A DNA stretch of 64,000 nucleotides from Ramlibacter tataouinensis (GCA_002427815.1 DIZF01000001.1:1-64000); one strand, 5' to 3'; positions 8,029-17,403 are shown, numbered from the stretch's first letter. Notes: generated by a model not told the origin, from the letters alone. Numbers and translations: made by a program.

Positions 8029-8853
8029 CTAACCCGCGCCGTGGCACTTCTTGTATTTCTTGCCGCTGCCGCACGGGCAGGGGTCGTTGCGTCCCGGCTG
8101 CGGCTGTTTGCGGATGGTCTCGACCCGCGGACCCAGGCTCTTCCATAACTGGCGCAGGTCGTACACCGCCCAGATGGCGGCGCCGAAGTCGTCCAGACGC
8201 TTCTCGCTCACGCTGGGCGGACCGTCCTCGGCGTATACGGCCACTGTGGGCTTGCCGCTGTCGTCCTCGGTCAGGGCGACGATGGCACCGAGCGCGTTGT
8301 CCAGCATCTGCGCGGCATCCGGGTCGCGCGGCGGCAACCAGTCGTCGGGCCAGGTTTCGATCGCGTACATGAAACCCAGTGCCCAGACCTGTCCGAAGGC
8401 CGGCACGGACACCAGGTCGGTATCGCCGCGCTCGGCCTCCGGCAGGGACAGCACGGCACCCCGCGTGTCGAGCACCTCCGGTTGGTAGGTGCGCTCGTCG
8501 TCGAGTGTCTCGACCGGCGCGTCGAGCGCGGCCGCCACTTCGACCCAGCGGCGGCGCCAGCGCCACACGAATTCCATGTGCTGCACCGGATTGAAGTCAT
8601 CGCCCAGCAGCACCGGCCAGTATTCTTCGGGCGCGACGACGCGACGCGAGCAGACAAGCACCGCCAGGAAGCCCTCGCAGAATTCCCACTGCGGGATCTC
8701 TTCATCGCCCTCGCGCAGGGCGTCGAGCTCGGCCTCCTGGGCCTCGAAGTCATCGGGGCCCAGCGGCAGGGTCGGGGGTGTGGGTGCAGGTATAGGTGTT
8801 GCCAAGGGAAAGGATTTTGCCGCATCTCCGGCACGAAATAAGATGATGCCCAT
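8029..8853 (-). CDS. UPF0149/YecA-like protein with C-terminal SEC-C motif
   Basis: About 274 residues. The body matches the YecA/UPF0149 fold (EFCEGFLAVLVCSRR, EEYWPVLLGD, FGQVWALGFMYAIETWPDDW). The C-terminus is a canonical SEC-C zinc motif, PGRNDPCPCGSGKKYKKCHG, like the end of SecA. Such proteins are thought to associate with ribosomes or translocation factors, but function is unproven. The start is uncertain: ATGs at 8871 and 8853 both lie in or beside the 5' end of the divergent gene, and a non-ATG start further in is possible because the first ~30 residues are Pro-rich and unlike the family. Confidence 0.8.
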   Translation of the reverse strand: MGIILFRAGDAAKSFPLATPIPAPTPPTLPLGPDDFEAQEAELDALREGDEEIPQWEFCEGFLAVLVCSRRVVAPEEYWPVLLGDDFNPVQHMEFVWRWRRRWVEVAAALDAPVETLDDERTYQPEVLDTRGAVLSLPEAERGDTDLVSVPAFGQVWALGFMYAIETWPDDWLPPRDPDAAQMLDNALGAIVALTEDDSGKPTVAVYAEDGPPSVSEKRLDDFGAAIWAVYDLRQLWKSLGPRVETIRKQPQPGRNDPCPCGSGKKYKKCHGAG

Positions 8854-8869
8854 GCCCACAGCATCCACC

Positions 8870-9808
8870 ATGTCACAGATCGACCTCGACGCGGTGCCGG
8901 GTTTCGCACCCGACGACGACGTTCCGATTGCCTACCTGCAGCGCACACGCGACTGGTACCTGGGGCTGGGCTACGGCAATCCGTACCGCTGGGCGCACTA
9001 TGCGCAGGTGCCTTTCCAGCCGCTGGCCAAGCCGCTCGCGCAATGCACGGCCACCATCATCACCACCGCCGCTCCCTGCCAGCCGGGTCAAGGTCCCCAA
9101 GCTCCCGGGACGGCGTACAACGCAGCCGCGAAGTTCTATGCCGTCTATTCCGGCGACACCGGCACCGACCACGATCTTCGGGTGGACCACGTTGCCATCG
9201 ACTTCAAGCACACTTCGCTGGAAGACAGCAGTTCGTGGTTCCCGTTGCCTGCGCTGCGCCGCGCGGCGGCGCAAGGCCGCATTGGCGCGATGGCGCCGCG
9301 CTTTCACGGCGTGCCCACCCACCGCAGCCAGCGCCATACGCTGGCGGTCTACTGCCCGGAGATCGTGTCGCGCTGCCGCGCGGACCGCGTTGACGTCGCG
9401 GTGCTGGTGCCGAACTGCCCGGTGTGCCACCAGACGCTGAGCCTGGTGGCGCGGCACCTGGAAGCTGCCGGCATCGCCACGGTCGTCATGGGTTGCGCCA
9501 AGGACGTCGTCGAACACGTGGGGGTACCACGCTTTCTTTTCAGCGACTTTCCACTCGGCAACGCGGCCGGGCGGCCCAGGGACCCCGAATCGCAGACCCT
9601 GACGCTGGAACTCGCGCTGCGGATGCTGGAGTCTTCACCCGGGCCGCGCACCACGATGCAATCGCCGCTGCGCTGGAGCGAATCGCACGAGTGGAAGCTG
9701 GACTATTCGAACATCGAACGCGTGAGCCCGGAAGAGGTGGCCCGGCTGCGGGCGGAATTCGACCGAGCCAAAGCGACGGCAAAGGCGCTGCGCGACGCGG
9801 CGGCCTGA
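8870..9808 (+). CDS. Glycine/sarcosine/betaine reductase component B-like protein (GRDB superfamily)
   Basis: A ~312-residue protein whose second half resembles GrdB selenoproteins: RADRVDVAVLVPNCPVCHQT, then HLEAAGIATVVMGCAKDVVEHVGVPR, then SDFPLGNAAGRP. The N-terminal half carries VDHVAIDFKHTS and FYAVYSGD. The Sec-containing redox motif of clostridial GrdB is replaced by ordinary cysteines (CPVC), there is no in-frame UGA, and no grdA, grdC or grdE lies nearby, so glycine reductase activity should not be assumed. The ATG at 8870 is preferred, but in-frame ATGs at 8843, 8846 and 8852 exist. The 5' end overlaps or abuts the divergent SEC-C gene. Confidence 0.65.
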   Translation: MSQIDLDAVPGFAPDDDVPIAYLQRTRDWYLGLGYGNPYRWAHYAQVPFQPLAKPLAQCTATIITTAAPCQPGQGPQAPGTAYNAAAKFYAVYSGDTGTDHDLRVDHVAIDFKHTSLEDSSSWFPLPALRRAAAQGRIGAMAPRFHGVPTHRSQRHTLAVYCPEIVSRCRADRVDVAVLVPNCPVCHQTLSLVARHLEAAGIATVVMGCAKDVVEHVGVPRFLFSDFPLGNAAGRPRDPESQTLTLELALRMLESSPGPRTTMQSPLRWSESHEWKLDYSNIERVSPEEVARLRAEFDRAKATAKALRDAAA

Positions 9809-9912
9809 ATCGCTGTGGCTGGATCGGCTCGGCCCGACGCTTCGCCCGTCTTTACGGAAGGGAAACATTCGATCACGTAATATTCCCACTCTCCCGTCAA
9901 GCCGTACCCACG

Positions 9913-12900
9913 ATGTCCATGGTCCAGTTGGCGCTGCGGCGCCCTTACACGTTCATCGTCATGGCGATGCTGATCGTGCTTGCCACGCCGTTCGCGCTGT
10001 GGAACATGGCCACCGACATCTTCCCCGAGATCAACATCCCGGTGATCAGCATCATCTGGAACTACAACGGCCTGCCGGCGCAGGAGATGGGGCAGCGCAT
10101 CGCCGCCGGCAGCGAACGCAGCCTCACCACCCTGGTGAGCGACATCGAGCACATCGAGTCCACCTCGCTCGCCAGCATCAGCATCATCAAGGTCTTCTTC
10201 CAGCCCAACGCCAACATCCAGAACGCACTGGCGCAGGTGGTGGCCTCGGTGCAGACCCAGGTGCGGCAGCTGCCGCCGGGCATCACGCCGGCCCTGGTCA
10301 TCAAGTACTCGGCGTCCAGCATCCCGGTGATCCAGCTGGCGATGTCCAGCGGCACCCTGCCCGAGCAGTCGGTGTTCGACGCGGCGGTGAACCAGTTGCG
10401 CCCGCAGCTGGTCACCATCCCGGGCGTGGCCATCCCGTTCCCCTACGGCGGCAAGATCAAGGTGATCTCGGTCGACCTGGATACCCAGGCCCTGCAGGCG
10501 CGCGGCCTGTCGCCGGCCGACGTCGTGAACGCCGTGAACACGCAGAACCTGATCCTGCCCTCGGGCACCGCCAAGCTCGGCGACACGGAGTACACGGTGC
10601 GGATGAACGGTTCCCCGGAAGCGATCGCGGGGCTCAACGACCTGCCGGTGCGCACGGCCAACGGCACCACCACCTACCTGCGCGACGTGGCCACGGTGCG
10701 CGACGGCTTCCAGCCCCAGACCAACGTGGTGCGCCAGGACGGTGCGCGCGGGGTGCTGCTGTCGATCCTGAAGAACGGCGGCGCGTCGACGCTGGACATC
10801 GTGTCCAACCTGAAGGCCATGCTGCCGCGCGCCGCGCAGGCCCTGCCGGCCGACATCAAGATCGCGCCGCTCTTTGACCAGTCGGTCTTCGTCAAGGCGG
10901 CGATCAAGGGCGTGGTCAGCGAGGCTCTGATCGCCGCCGCGCTGACGGCCGCGATGGTGCTGCTGTTCCTGGGCAACTGGCGCAGCACGCTGATCATCGC
11001 GCTCACCATCCCGCTGTCCATCCTGGCCTCGATCCTGGCGCTGTTCGCGCTCGGCGAAACGCTCAACCTGATGACGCTGGGGGGAATGGCGCTGTCGGTC
11101 GGCATCCTGGTGGACCAGGCCATCGTCACCATCGAGAACATCGAACGGCACCTGCACCTGGGCAAGCCGCTGCGCGAAGCGATCGAAGTGGGCGCCGGCG
11201 AGATCGGCGTGCCGGCCTTCGTCTCCACCCTGTGCATCTGCATCGTGTTCGTGCCGATGTTCTTCCTGTCCGGCGTGGCCCGCTTCCTGTTCGTGCCGCT
11301 GGCCGAGGCGGTGGTGTTCGCGATGCTGGCTTCCTATTTCCTCTCGCGCAGCCTGGTGCCCACCCTGGTAATGCTGCTGATGGGCCGCAGCCATGGGGTG
11401 CCCACCGCGGCGGCAGCGCGTGTCCATCCGCTGCACCGGCTGTACCGCGCCTTCGACGGCCAGTTCGAGCGGCTGCGCCGCGGCTATGCGCTGGCCCTGT
11501 CGTCGCTGCTGGTGCGCCGGCGCCGTTTCGGCGCCATGTTCCTGGCCTTTTGCGCGCTGTCGTGCCTGCTGTATCCGGTGCTGGGGCGGGACTTCTTCCC
11601 CACCGTGGATGCCGGCCAGATCCGGCTGCACATGCGCGCCGCCACCGGAACGCGCATCGAGGAAACCGCGCGGCTGGCCGACGCGGTGGAGACGACGATC
11701 CGCGAGCTGGTCCCGCGCGAGGAACTCGAAACCATCCTGGACAACCTGGGCGTTCCCAACAGCGGCATCAACCTCTCGTACAGCAACGCGGGCACCATCG
11801 GAACGCTCGACGGCGAGGTGCTGATGTCGCTGCGCGAGGGGCATCGGCCGACGGCGGAATGGGTGTCGCTGCTGCGGCGCGAACTGCCCAGGCGTTTCCC
11901 GGGCGTGGAGTTCTTCTTCCAGCCGGCCGACATCGTCACCCAGATCCTGAACTTCGGCCTGCCGGCTGCCATCGACGTGCAGTTCACCGGCGCCGACCTG
12001 GCGGGCAATGCGGCCCTGGCCGCCGAACTGACCAAGGCGATCCGCAAGATTCCCGGCGCCGTGGACGCGCATGTGCACCAGCGGATGGACGGTCCCAGCC
12101 TGAGCCTGCAGATGGACCGCACCCGGCTGCAGCAGATGGGCCTCTCCGCAACCAATGTCGGCCAGAACGTGCTGATCGCGCTGTCCGGCAGCTCGCAGAC
12201 GGCTCCGGCCTTCTGGCTCAATCCGAAAAACGGGGTGGTCTACAACGTCGTGGTGCAAAGCCCGCAGTACCAGATCGACTCGCTCGACTCGCTGCTGAAC
12301 ATCCCGGTGGGCGGCGCGGCAGGCGGCACCGGTCCCACCCAGTTGCTGGGCAACCTGGTCGAGGCGCAAGCGGCCAGGCAGCTGCCGGTGGTCTCGCGCT
12401 ACAACATTTCCCCGGCCGTCGACGTCTACGTCAGCGTGCAGGGCACCGACCTGGCCAGCGTGGCATCGCGGGTGCAGGAGCTGGTCGATCAGGTGCGTCC
12501 CAAGCTCCCGCGCGGCAGCCAGGTCGCCATCCGCGGCCAGGTGCAGACCATGCAGTCGTCCTTCATCGGCCTGGGCCTGGGCCTGGCCATGGCGATCGTG
12601 CTGGTGTACCTGCTCATCGTCGTCAATTTCCAGTCCTGGATCGACGCGGCCATCATCATCGCCGCGCTGCCGGCCGCGCTGGCGGGCATCGCCTGGATGC
12701 TGTTCCTGACCGGCACCACGCTCAGCGTGCCGGCGCTCACCGGCGCCATCATGACCATGGGGGTGGCCACCGCCAACAGCATCCTGGTGGTGGCGTTCGC
12801 CCGGCAGCAGCGCGAGGCCGGCTCCGCCCCGCTGGCGGCCGCACTGGAAGCCGGCGCGACGCGGATCCGCCCGGTGCTGATGACCGCACTGGCCATGATC

Positions 12901-13116
12901 ATCGGCATGATCCCGATGGCGCTCGGGCTGGGCGAAGGCGGCGAGCAGAACGCACCGCTGGGTCGCGCCGTGATCGGCGGCCTGCTGTTCGCCACGGTTT
13001 CCACCTTGTTGTTCGTCCCCGTGCTCTACGCCGGTGTGCACCAGCGGCTGGCCCGGCGCGCGGCGCGCCGCCAGGTTTCCGTCCTGCCCGCCCGCAACCT
13101 GCCTCAGGAAGGTTGA
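9913..13116 (+). CDS. RND efflux transporter permease (AcrB/HAE-like)
   Basis: A 1067-residue inner-membrane pump of the RND superfamily with the twofold AcrB layout: first transmembrane helix (RRPYTFIVMAMLIVLATP), porter domain, helices 2-6, a second half starting near LLVRRRRFGAMF, and the C-terminal helices. Unusually, by eye alignment the proton-relay positions corresponding to AcrB Asp407/Asp408/Lys940 read Asp401, Gln402 and Ala954 (GILVDQAIVTIEN in helix 4, GVATANSILVV in helix 10). This is a subfamily variant, so coupling may differ from AcrB. It is the first gene of a pump-adaptor-channel operon; the adaptor starts 3 bp after its stop. Confidence 0.92.
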   Translation: MSMVQLALRRPYTFIVMAMLIVLATPFALWNMATDIFPEINIPVISIIWNYNGLPAQEMGQRIAAGSERSLTTLVSDIEHIESTSLASISIIKVFFQPNANIQNALAQVVASVQTQVRQLPPGITPALVIKYSASSIPVIQLAMSSGTLPEQSVFDAAVNQLRPQLVTIPGVAIPFPYGGKIKVISVDLDTQALQARGLSPADVVNAVNTQNLILPSGTAKLGDTEYTVRMNGSPEAIAGLNDLPVRTANGTTTYLRDVATVRDGFQPQTNVVRQDGARGVLLSILKNGGASTLDIVSNLKAMLPRAAQALPADIKIAPLFDQSVFVKAAIKGVVSEALIAAALTAAMVLLFLGNWRSTLIIALTIPLSILASILALFALGETLNLMTLGGMALSVGILVDQAIVTIENIERHLHLGKPLREAIEVGAGEIGVPAFVSTLCICIVFVPMFFLSGVARFLFVPLAEAVVFAMLASYFLSRSLVPTLVMLLMGRSHGVPTAAAARVHPLHRLYRAFDGQFERLRRGYALALSSLLVRRRRFGAMFLAFCALSCLLYPVLGRDFFPTVDAGQIRLHMRAATGTRIEETARLADAVETTIRELVPREELETILDNLGVPNSGINLSYSNAGTIGTLDGEVLMSLREGHRPTAEWVSLLRRELPRRFPGVEFFFQPADIVTQILNFGLPAAIDVQFTGADLAGNAALAAELTKAIRKIPGAVDAHVHQRMDGPSLSLQMDRTRLQQMGLSATNVGQNVLIALSGSSQTAPAFWLNPKNGVVYNVVVQSPQYQIDSLDSLLNIPVGGAAGGTGPTQLLGNLVEAQAARQLPVVSRYNISPAVDVYVSVQGTDLASVASRVQELVDQVRPKLPRGSQVAIRGQVQTMQSSFIGLGLGLAMAIVLVYLLIVVNFQSWIDAAIIIAALPAALAGIAWMLFLTGTTLSVPALTGAIMTMGVATANSILVVAFARQQREAGSAPLAAALEAGATRIRPVLMTALAMIIGMIPMALGLGEGGEQNAPLGRAVIGGLLFATVSTLLFVPVLYAGVHQRLARRAARRQVSVLPARNLPQEG

Positions 13117-13119
13117 CCC

Positions 13120-14337
13120 ATGTCGCATGAAAGTCATTCGCAGCTTGCCATCCACCCGGTGGAGACGGAAGGCGGCGAACTGCTGCAGCGGCGACAGGTG
13201 GCACGGCGGGTCCGCATCGCGGCCATCGTGGTGCTGTTGCTGCTGGCGGCGGGCGCCGCACGCACCGTGATCAGCCGCATGAGCAACGCCAGGACGCTGG
13301 AAGCCGGCGCCAGGGAAAGCGCCGCCCTCTACGTGAAGACAACCACCGTCGGCAAGGCCGGCGCTGTCCAGACGCTGGTGCTGCCGGGCACCCTGCAGGG
13401 CTTCGTGCAATCCCCGGTGGCCGCCCGCGCCGGCGGCTACCTCAAGCGCTGGACCCGGGACATCGGCGCGCGGGTGCAAAAGGGCGAGCTGCTGGCCGAG
13501 ATCGAGACACCGGAGCTCGATCAGCAATTGACACAGGCGATCGCTGCGCGCCAGCAGATGGCGTCCAGCCTGGACCTGGCCCGCACCACGGCCGACCGCT
13601 GGGAAGCATTGCGCAAGCGCGACGCGGTATCGCAGCAGGAGCTGGAAGAGCGCCGCAGCGGCTACGCCCAGGCCCGCGCCAATCTCGCGGCCGCCGATGC
13701 CAACGTGGAACGGCTGCGCGAGCTGACGGCGTTCAAGCGCGTCGTTGCGCCCTTCGCGGGCGTCATCACGCGCCGCAATGTCGATATCGGCGACCTGATC
13801 GACACCAGCGGCAAGCCCCTCTTCCTGCTGGCGCAGACCGATCCGTTGCGCGTCTACGTCAATGTGCCGCAGTCCTATGCGCAACTGGTGCGCGTCGGCC
13901 AGCCGGTCGTGGTGACGCAGGCCGAGCTGCAGGGCCGCAGCTTTCGCGGCCAGGTGGCGCGCACGGCGGCGTCGATCGACGCCGGCAGCCGGACCATGCA
14001 GGTCGAGATCGCGCTGCCCAACCGCGATGGCACCTTGCTGCCCGGCGCCTTTGTGCAGGTCGCGCTGGCGCTGGCCCCCAGCGCCACGCTGAGCGTTCCG
14101 GCCAATGCCCTGATGTTCCGCGGCGACGGCACGCGGGTGGCCATCGTGGACAGCTCGGGCAAGGTGCATCTGCAGCCGGTGCGGCTGGGCCGCAATTTCG
14201 GCGAGACCGTCGAGGTCCTGGAAGGCCTGCAAGGAAACGAAAAACTGGTGCTCAATCCGTCCGACTCGCTCGCCGAAGGCGACCAGGTCCAGGTGACCGC
14301 GGACACGCCGCAGCGGCCGGTGAAGGTCGTGCCGTGA
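13120..14337 (+). CDS. RND efflux periplasmic adaptor (HlyD/MFP family)
   Basis: A 405-residue adaptor with one N-terminal membrane helix (residues ~30-50, IAAIVVLLLLAAGAA), so it is membrane-anchored and not a lipoprotein. It has a split lipoyl domain (GGYLKRWTRDIGARVQKGELLAEI and APFAGVITRRNVDIGDLI), an alpha-hairpin between them (~residues 135-205), beta-barrel (LRVYVNVPQSYAQLV) and membrane-proximal domains. It links the RND pump to the outer-membrane channel. It starts 3 bp after the pump gene and overlaps the channel gene by 4 bp. Confidence 0.93.
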   Translation: MSHESHSQLAIHPVETEGGELLQRRQVARRVRIAAIVVLLLLAAGAARTVISRMSNARTLEAGARESAALYVKTTTVGKAGAVQTLVLPGTLQGFVQSPVAARAGGYLKRWTRDIGARVQKGELLAEIETPELDQQLTQAIAARQQMASSLDLARTTADRWEALRKRDAVSQQELEERRSGYAQARANLAAADANVERLRELTAFKRVVAPFAGVITRRNVDIGDLIDTSGKPLFLLAQTDPLRVYVNVPQSYAQLVRVGQPVVVTQAELQGRSFRGQVARTAASIDAGSRTMQVEIALPNRDGTLLPGAFVQVALALAPSATLSVPANALMFRGDGTRVAIVDSSGKVHLQPVRLGRNFGETVEVLEGLQGNEKLVLNPSDSLAEGDQVQVTADTPQRPVKVVP

Positions 14338-15746
14338 AGGCGGCAGTGGCGGGGCTGGCCCTGTTGGCGCTGGCCGGTTGCGCGACTTCGCCGGTCTACC
14401 AGCGCCCCGCCGTCGCGATGCCGGCGGCCTGGACGGTGGAGGCGCCATGGCGCGCAAGCGCCCCCAACGACAGCGTCGCGCGCGGACCCTGGTGGCGCCG
14501 GTTCAACGATCCGCAACTCGATGCCCTGGAAGAGCGGGCGCTGGCCGCCAGTCCGACCCTGACCCTGGCCGCAGCGGCCGCCCGGCTGGCGCAGGCGCGG
14601 GCCACCGTGGACGCCGCCTCGGCGGGGCTGTTTCCCCAGGTGGGACTCTCGTCGCGGGCGAACCGGCTGAAGATTTCGCCGAACCGGCCGCTCACCAACT
14701 ACAGCTCGTCCAATCTGTCCACCGTGCAGAACGATTTCGCGCTGTCCTTCACCGTGAGCTACGAAGCCGACCTCTTTGGCCGCGTGCGGGGAACCGTCGA
14801 GTCGGCGCAGGCATCGGCCCAGCAATCGGCCGCCGACTTCGAGAACGTGCGGCTGGTGTTGACCTCGGACCTGGCGGCCAACTACTTCAACCTGCGCGAA
14901 CTGGACATCGAACTGGATGTGCTGGCCCAGTCGATCGCGTTGCAGCGCAAGGCGCTGGAATTCGCCACCGCCCGGCATGACCTGGGCGCCACTTCGGGCC
15001 TGGACGTGGCGCAGCAACAGGCCCTGCTGGACACCACGCTGACACAGGTCGAAGTGCTGCAACGCCAGCGCGGCCAGTTCGAACACGCCATCGCCACCCT
15101 GGCGGGCACGCCGGCGCCGGGGTTCGCTCTGGCGGCCGGGACCGGGCTGCGCGCACCGCCGGCCCTGCCGCTGGGCGTGCCGTCGGATGTGCTCGAGCGG
15201 CGGCCCGATGTCGCCTCGGCCGAGCGCGCCATGGCGGCAGCCAATGCACAGATCGGCGTGGCCCGCGCCGCCTATTACCCCAGCATCAACCTGGCCCCCA
15301 GCGCCGGCCTCGACAGCAGAACCCTTGCCACGCTGTTCGACGCCTCCAGCGTGTTGTGGTCGCTGGGCGTTTCGCTGGCCCAGCCCCTGTTCGACGCCGG
15401 CCGCACCGATGCCAATGTGAGCATCGCCCGCTCCGGCTACGACGCAGCGGTCGCGAATTACCGGCGGGTGGTCCTCACGGCGATGCAGGAAGTCGAGGAC
15501 GGCATCACCGGCAGCGCCACGCTCGATCGCGCCCTGGTGCAGGCCCGGCGGGCCACCGCGAGTTCGCAACGGGTGCTGCAACTGGCCAACGACCGCTACG
15601 AGGGCGGGGCCGCAACCTACCTCGAAGTCATCACCGCGCAGCAGTCGCTGCTGTCCAGCCAGCGCCAGGCGGCGCAATTGCTGGGCCAGCGCCTGCTGGT
15701 ATCGGTCTTCCTGGTGAAGGCACTGGGCGGGGACTGGAACCCATGA
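14334..15746 (+). CDS. RND outer-membrane efflux lipoprotein (NodT/OprM family)
   Basis: A 470-residue outer-membrane factor. The signal ends in the lipobox LAGC with lipid-modified Cys16, followed by SPVYQRP and WWRRFNDPQLD, the NodT/OprM opening. Two repeated helical OEP domains follow, with the family motifs VLERRPDVASAERAMAAANAQIGVARAAYYP and the mid-protein SYEADLFGRVRG. It forms the TolC-like trimeric duct. The GTG start overlaps the adaptor stop by 4 bp (GTGA), so the three genes form one operon. No dedicated regulator is adjacent, so inducer and substrates are unknown. Confidence 0.93.
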   Translation: MKAAVAGLALLALAGCATSPVYQRPAVAMPAAWTVEAPWRASAPNDSVARGPWWRRFNDPQLDALEERALAASPTLTLAAAAARLAQARATVDAASAGLFPQVGLSSRANRLKISPNRPLTNYSSSNLSTVQNDFALSFTVSYEADLFGRVRGTVESAQASAQQSAADFENVRLVLTSDLAANYFNLRELDIELDVLAQSIALQRKALEFATARHDLGATSGLDVAQQQALLDTTLTQVEVLQRQRGQFEHAIATLAGTPAPGFALAAGTGLRAPPALPLGVPSDVLERRPDVASAERAMAAANAQIGVARAAYYPSINLAPSAGLDSRTLATLFDASSVLWSLGVSLAQPLFDAGRTDANVSIARSGYDAAVANYRRVVLTAMQEVEDGITGSATLDRALVQARRATASSQRVLQLANDRYEGGAATYLEVITAQQSLLSSQRQAAQLLGQRLLVSVFLVKALGGDWNP

Positions 15747-15856
15747 AGCGCATCCACGCGGGCGTGCTGGACATCGCCTGCTTCGACTACGGGCGAGCTG
15801 GTGCCCGCGCTAAGGAGTTGAAGCGGCCAGCGCGCGTTGGCTGTTGGCCGAAGGCC

Positions 15857-16960
15857 TCACTGCACCATCGGGCGGGGATGCTCGAAAAAGAAACGCAGCA
15901 TCTCGGCGGTCGCGTCGGGACCCCGGCTGTCGGTGTAGGAGCCTTGCGCATTGCCGCCCGACCAGGCGTGCGCCGCGCCGTGCACCAGCCAGTGCTCGCC
16001 GAGGACACGGCCGTCGACCGGGTCGCTGTGAACGCGCCGGGTCGAAGCGCGACCGTTGTCGTGGCGCACCGGATGGGTCTCGACGGCGGATGCCGTTCCG
16101 GCACAGGCGGCCATGACCTCGTCGCCGTTGGCCGGATGCACGGTGGAATCGGCATCCCCATGAAAGACGATGGTCGGCACGCCGTGCGCTGCGCCGCGCC
16201 CGGAAGCGCCGACGCGCATGGCCGCCAGCGCCGTGGACAGATCCGTCGCCGCCCCCGCGGCCAGACCGGAATGGACGCCGACGGCCGCATACAGATCGGG
16301 GTAGGCCGCTCCCAGGATCGCCGCCATCGCACCGCCGGCCGACAGGCCCGCGACATAGACGCGCCGCGGATCGACCGCGTACTGGCCCATCACCTCGCGG
16401 GTCATGCCGGCCAGCAGCGCCGGCTCACCGCGGCCGCGCTGCTGATGGCTGTGCTTGAACCACTGCCAGCAGCCTTGCGGGTTCGCGCTACGCGACTGCG
16501 CCGGGTACAGCACGTAAAAGCCTCTTGCCTGCGCCGCCTCGTTCATGGCCGTGCCCGCGGCGAAGTCGTCCGGGTTCTGCGTGCAGCCGTGCAGCATGAC
16601 CACCAGCGGCAGCGGCTCGCGGCCGGCGCCCGGAGGAACGTACAGCTTGTAGTCACGCTGTGCACCGTCGTGGCTGAAGCTGCCCGGGACGAAGCGGCCG
16701 GGCAGCGCCGGCTCGCGTTCGCTCGGCGGCGCCGCATGCGGCTCATCGGGCAATGCCGGTTCGATGACGGGCGCGGCGGGCTGGGGCTGGGGCTGCGGTT
16801 GTGGCTGCGGCTGCGGCTGCGGCTGCGGCTGCGGCTGCGGGTGCGCCGGAGCTGCCCTTCCCCGAAACAGGGACTGGATCGCGGCGGTGGCGGCCTGGAG
16901 CTTGCCGGCGCGCATGAGGCGCGTCGCTTCCTTCATCAATTGCTGGAAGTTGGGGTGCAT
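15857..16960 (-). CDS. PHB depolymerase-like esterase (LpqC/phaZ-type alpha/beta hydrolase) with Pro-Gln linker
   Basis: A 367-residue esterase of the PHB-depolymerase family. Residues 1-33 form a helical N-terminal segment, residues 41-60 are ten Pro-Gln dipeptides, and the catalytic domain starts near 90. It has the oxyanion motif HGCTQ (124-128), nucleophile Ser207 in GLSAGG, the acid in HGDADSTV and the His in GAAHAWSGG. No signal peptide is visible, so action on cytoplasmic polyester granules or soluble esters is as likely as extracellular depolymerisation. The RHH regulator lies 12 bp upstream in the same operon. It is convergent with the RND operon. Confidence 0.88.
   Translation of the reverse strand: MHPNFQQLMKEATRLMRAGKLQAATAAIQSLFRGRAAPAHPQPQPQPQPQPQPQPQPQPQPAAPVIEPALPDEPHAAPPSEREPALPGRFVPGSFSHDGAQRDYKLYVPPGAGREPLPLVVMLHGCTQNPDDFAAGTAMNEAAQARGFYVLYPAQSRSANPQGCWQWFKHSHQQRGRGEPALLAGMTREVMGQYAVDPRRVYVAGLSAGGAMAAILGAAYPDLYAAVGVHSGLAAGAATDLSTALAAMRVGASGRGAAHGVPTIVFHGDADSTVHPANGDEVMAACAGTASAVETHPVRHDNGRASTRRVHSDPVDGRVLGEHWLVHGAAHAWSGGNAQGSYTDSRGPDATAEMLRFFFEHPRPMVQ
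16781..16840 (-). repeat. Hexanucleotide microsatellite encoding (Pro-Gln)10
   Basis: Ten tandem 6-bp units (CCGCAG on the coding strand, with CCACAA and CCCCAG variants) code for ten Pro-Gln dipeptides between the N-terminal segment and the esterase domain. The six central units are identical, so copy number can change by slippage; each change adds or removes two residues without shifting the frame. Confidence 0.9.
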
Positions 16961-16972
16961 GGTGATGTTCCG

Positions 16973-17401
16973 TCAGGAGTTCGCCGTGCGGTCACGCAAT
17001 GCGGCTTTGACTGCAGGGCTGGCATGAAGCGCGCCCAGCACTGTCAATGATTGAATCGTCGCCAGCGCCAGAGCCGGCGTGACGTCGTGGGCGATCGAGG
17101 CCAGGCCCAGCACCTTGATGTCCAGCATTTCCCCGGCTGCCTTCACGGCCTTCAGATCCGCCGATGAATAGTGCTGGATGCCCAGCGCCAGGGTCTTGCG
17201 GCTGACCACCTGGCGCACCACGTCCTGGTGCGCCGCGATCTGGTTGCGGATTGCCGTGCGGATCAGGTCGGTGCGGTTGTTGTAGAAGCCTTCCTGCACC
17301 AGCAGGTCGATCTGGCCCAGGTCGACGCATCCGATGTTGATGGTGAGTTTCTCGTCGACGGGCTTGGATTTCCCTATGTGGTTGGCGCTGCGGGCTGGCA
17401 T
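16973..17401 (-). CDS. Ribbon-helix-helix (CopG/MetJ-type) transcriptional regulator
   Basis: A 142-residue protein with an RHH DNA-binding domain near residues 15-55: KLTINIGCVDLGQIDLLV, then EGFYNNRTDLIRTAIRNQI. The beta strand is the first part and the two helices follow. The C-terminal ~85 residues form an uncharacterised helical domain typical of regulators placed upstream of PHB-depolymerase-like esterases in Burkholderiales. It is co-transcribed with the esterase (12-bp gap). Three copies of CACCATCC, one inverted, lie directly upstream of its ATG, suggesting autorepression. Confidence 0.85.
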   Translation of the reverse strand: MPARSANHIGKSKPVDEKLTINIGCVDLGQIDLLVQEGFYNNRTDLIRTAIRNQIAAHQDVVRQVVSRKTLALGIQHYSSADLKAVKAAGEMLDIKVLGLASIAHDVTPALALATIQSLTVLGALHASPAVKAALRDRTANS

Positions 17402-17403
17402 GG

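Noticed and set aside
8870..9808. Selenoprotein (Sec-UGA) in the GrdB-like gene
   Set aside because: No in-frame TGA exists before the stop; the equivalent region contains ordinary Cys codons.
9703..14457. Very long minus-strand frame (1584 codons) opposite the RND operon
   Set aside because: High-GC antisense shadow, His/Gln/Arg-rich low complexity; the three RND genes on the plus strand have full family motifs.
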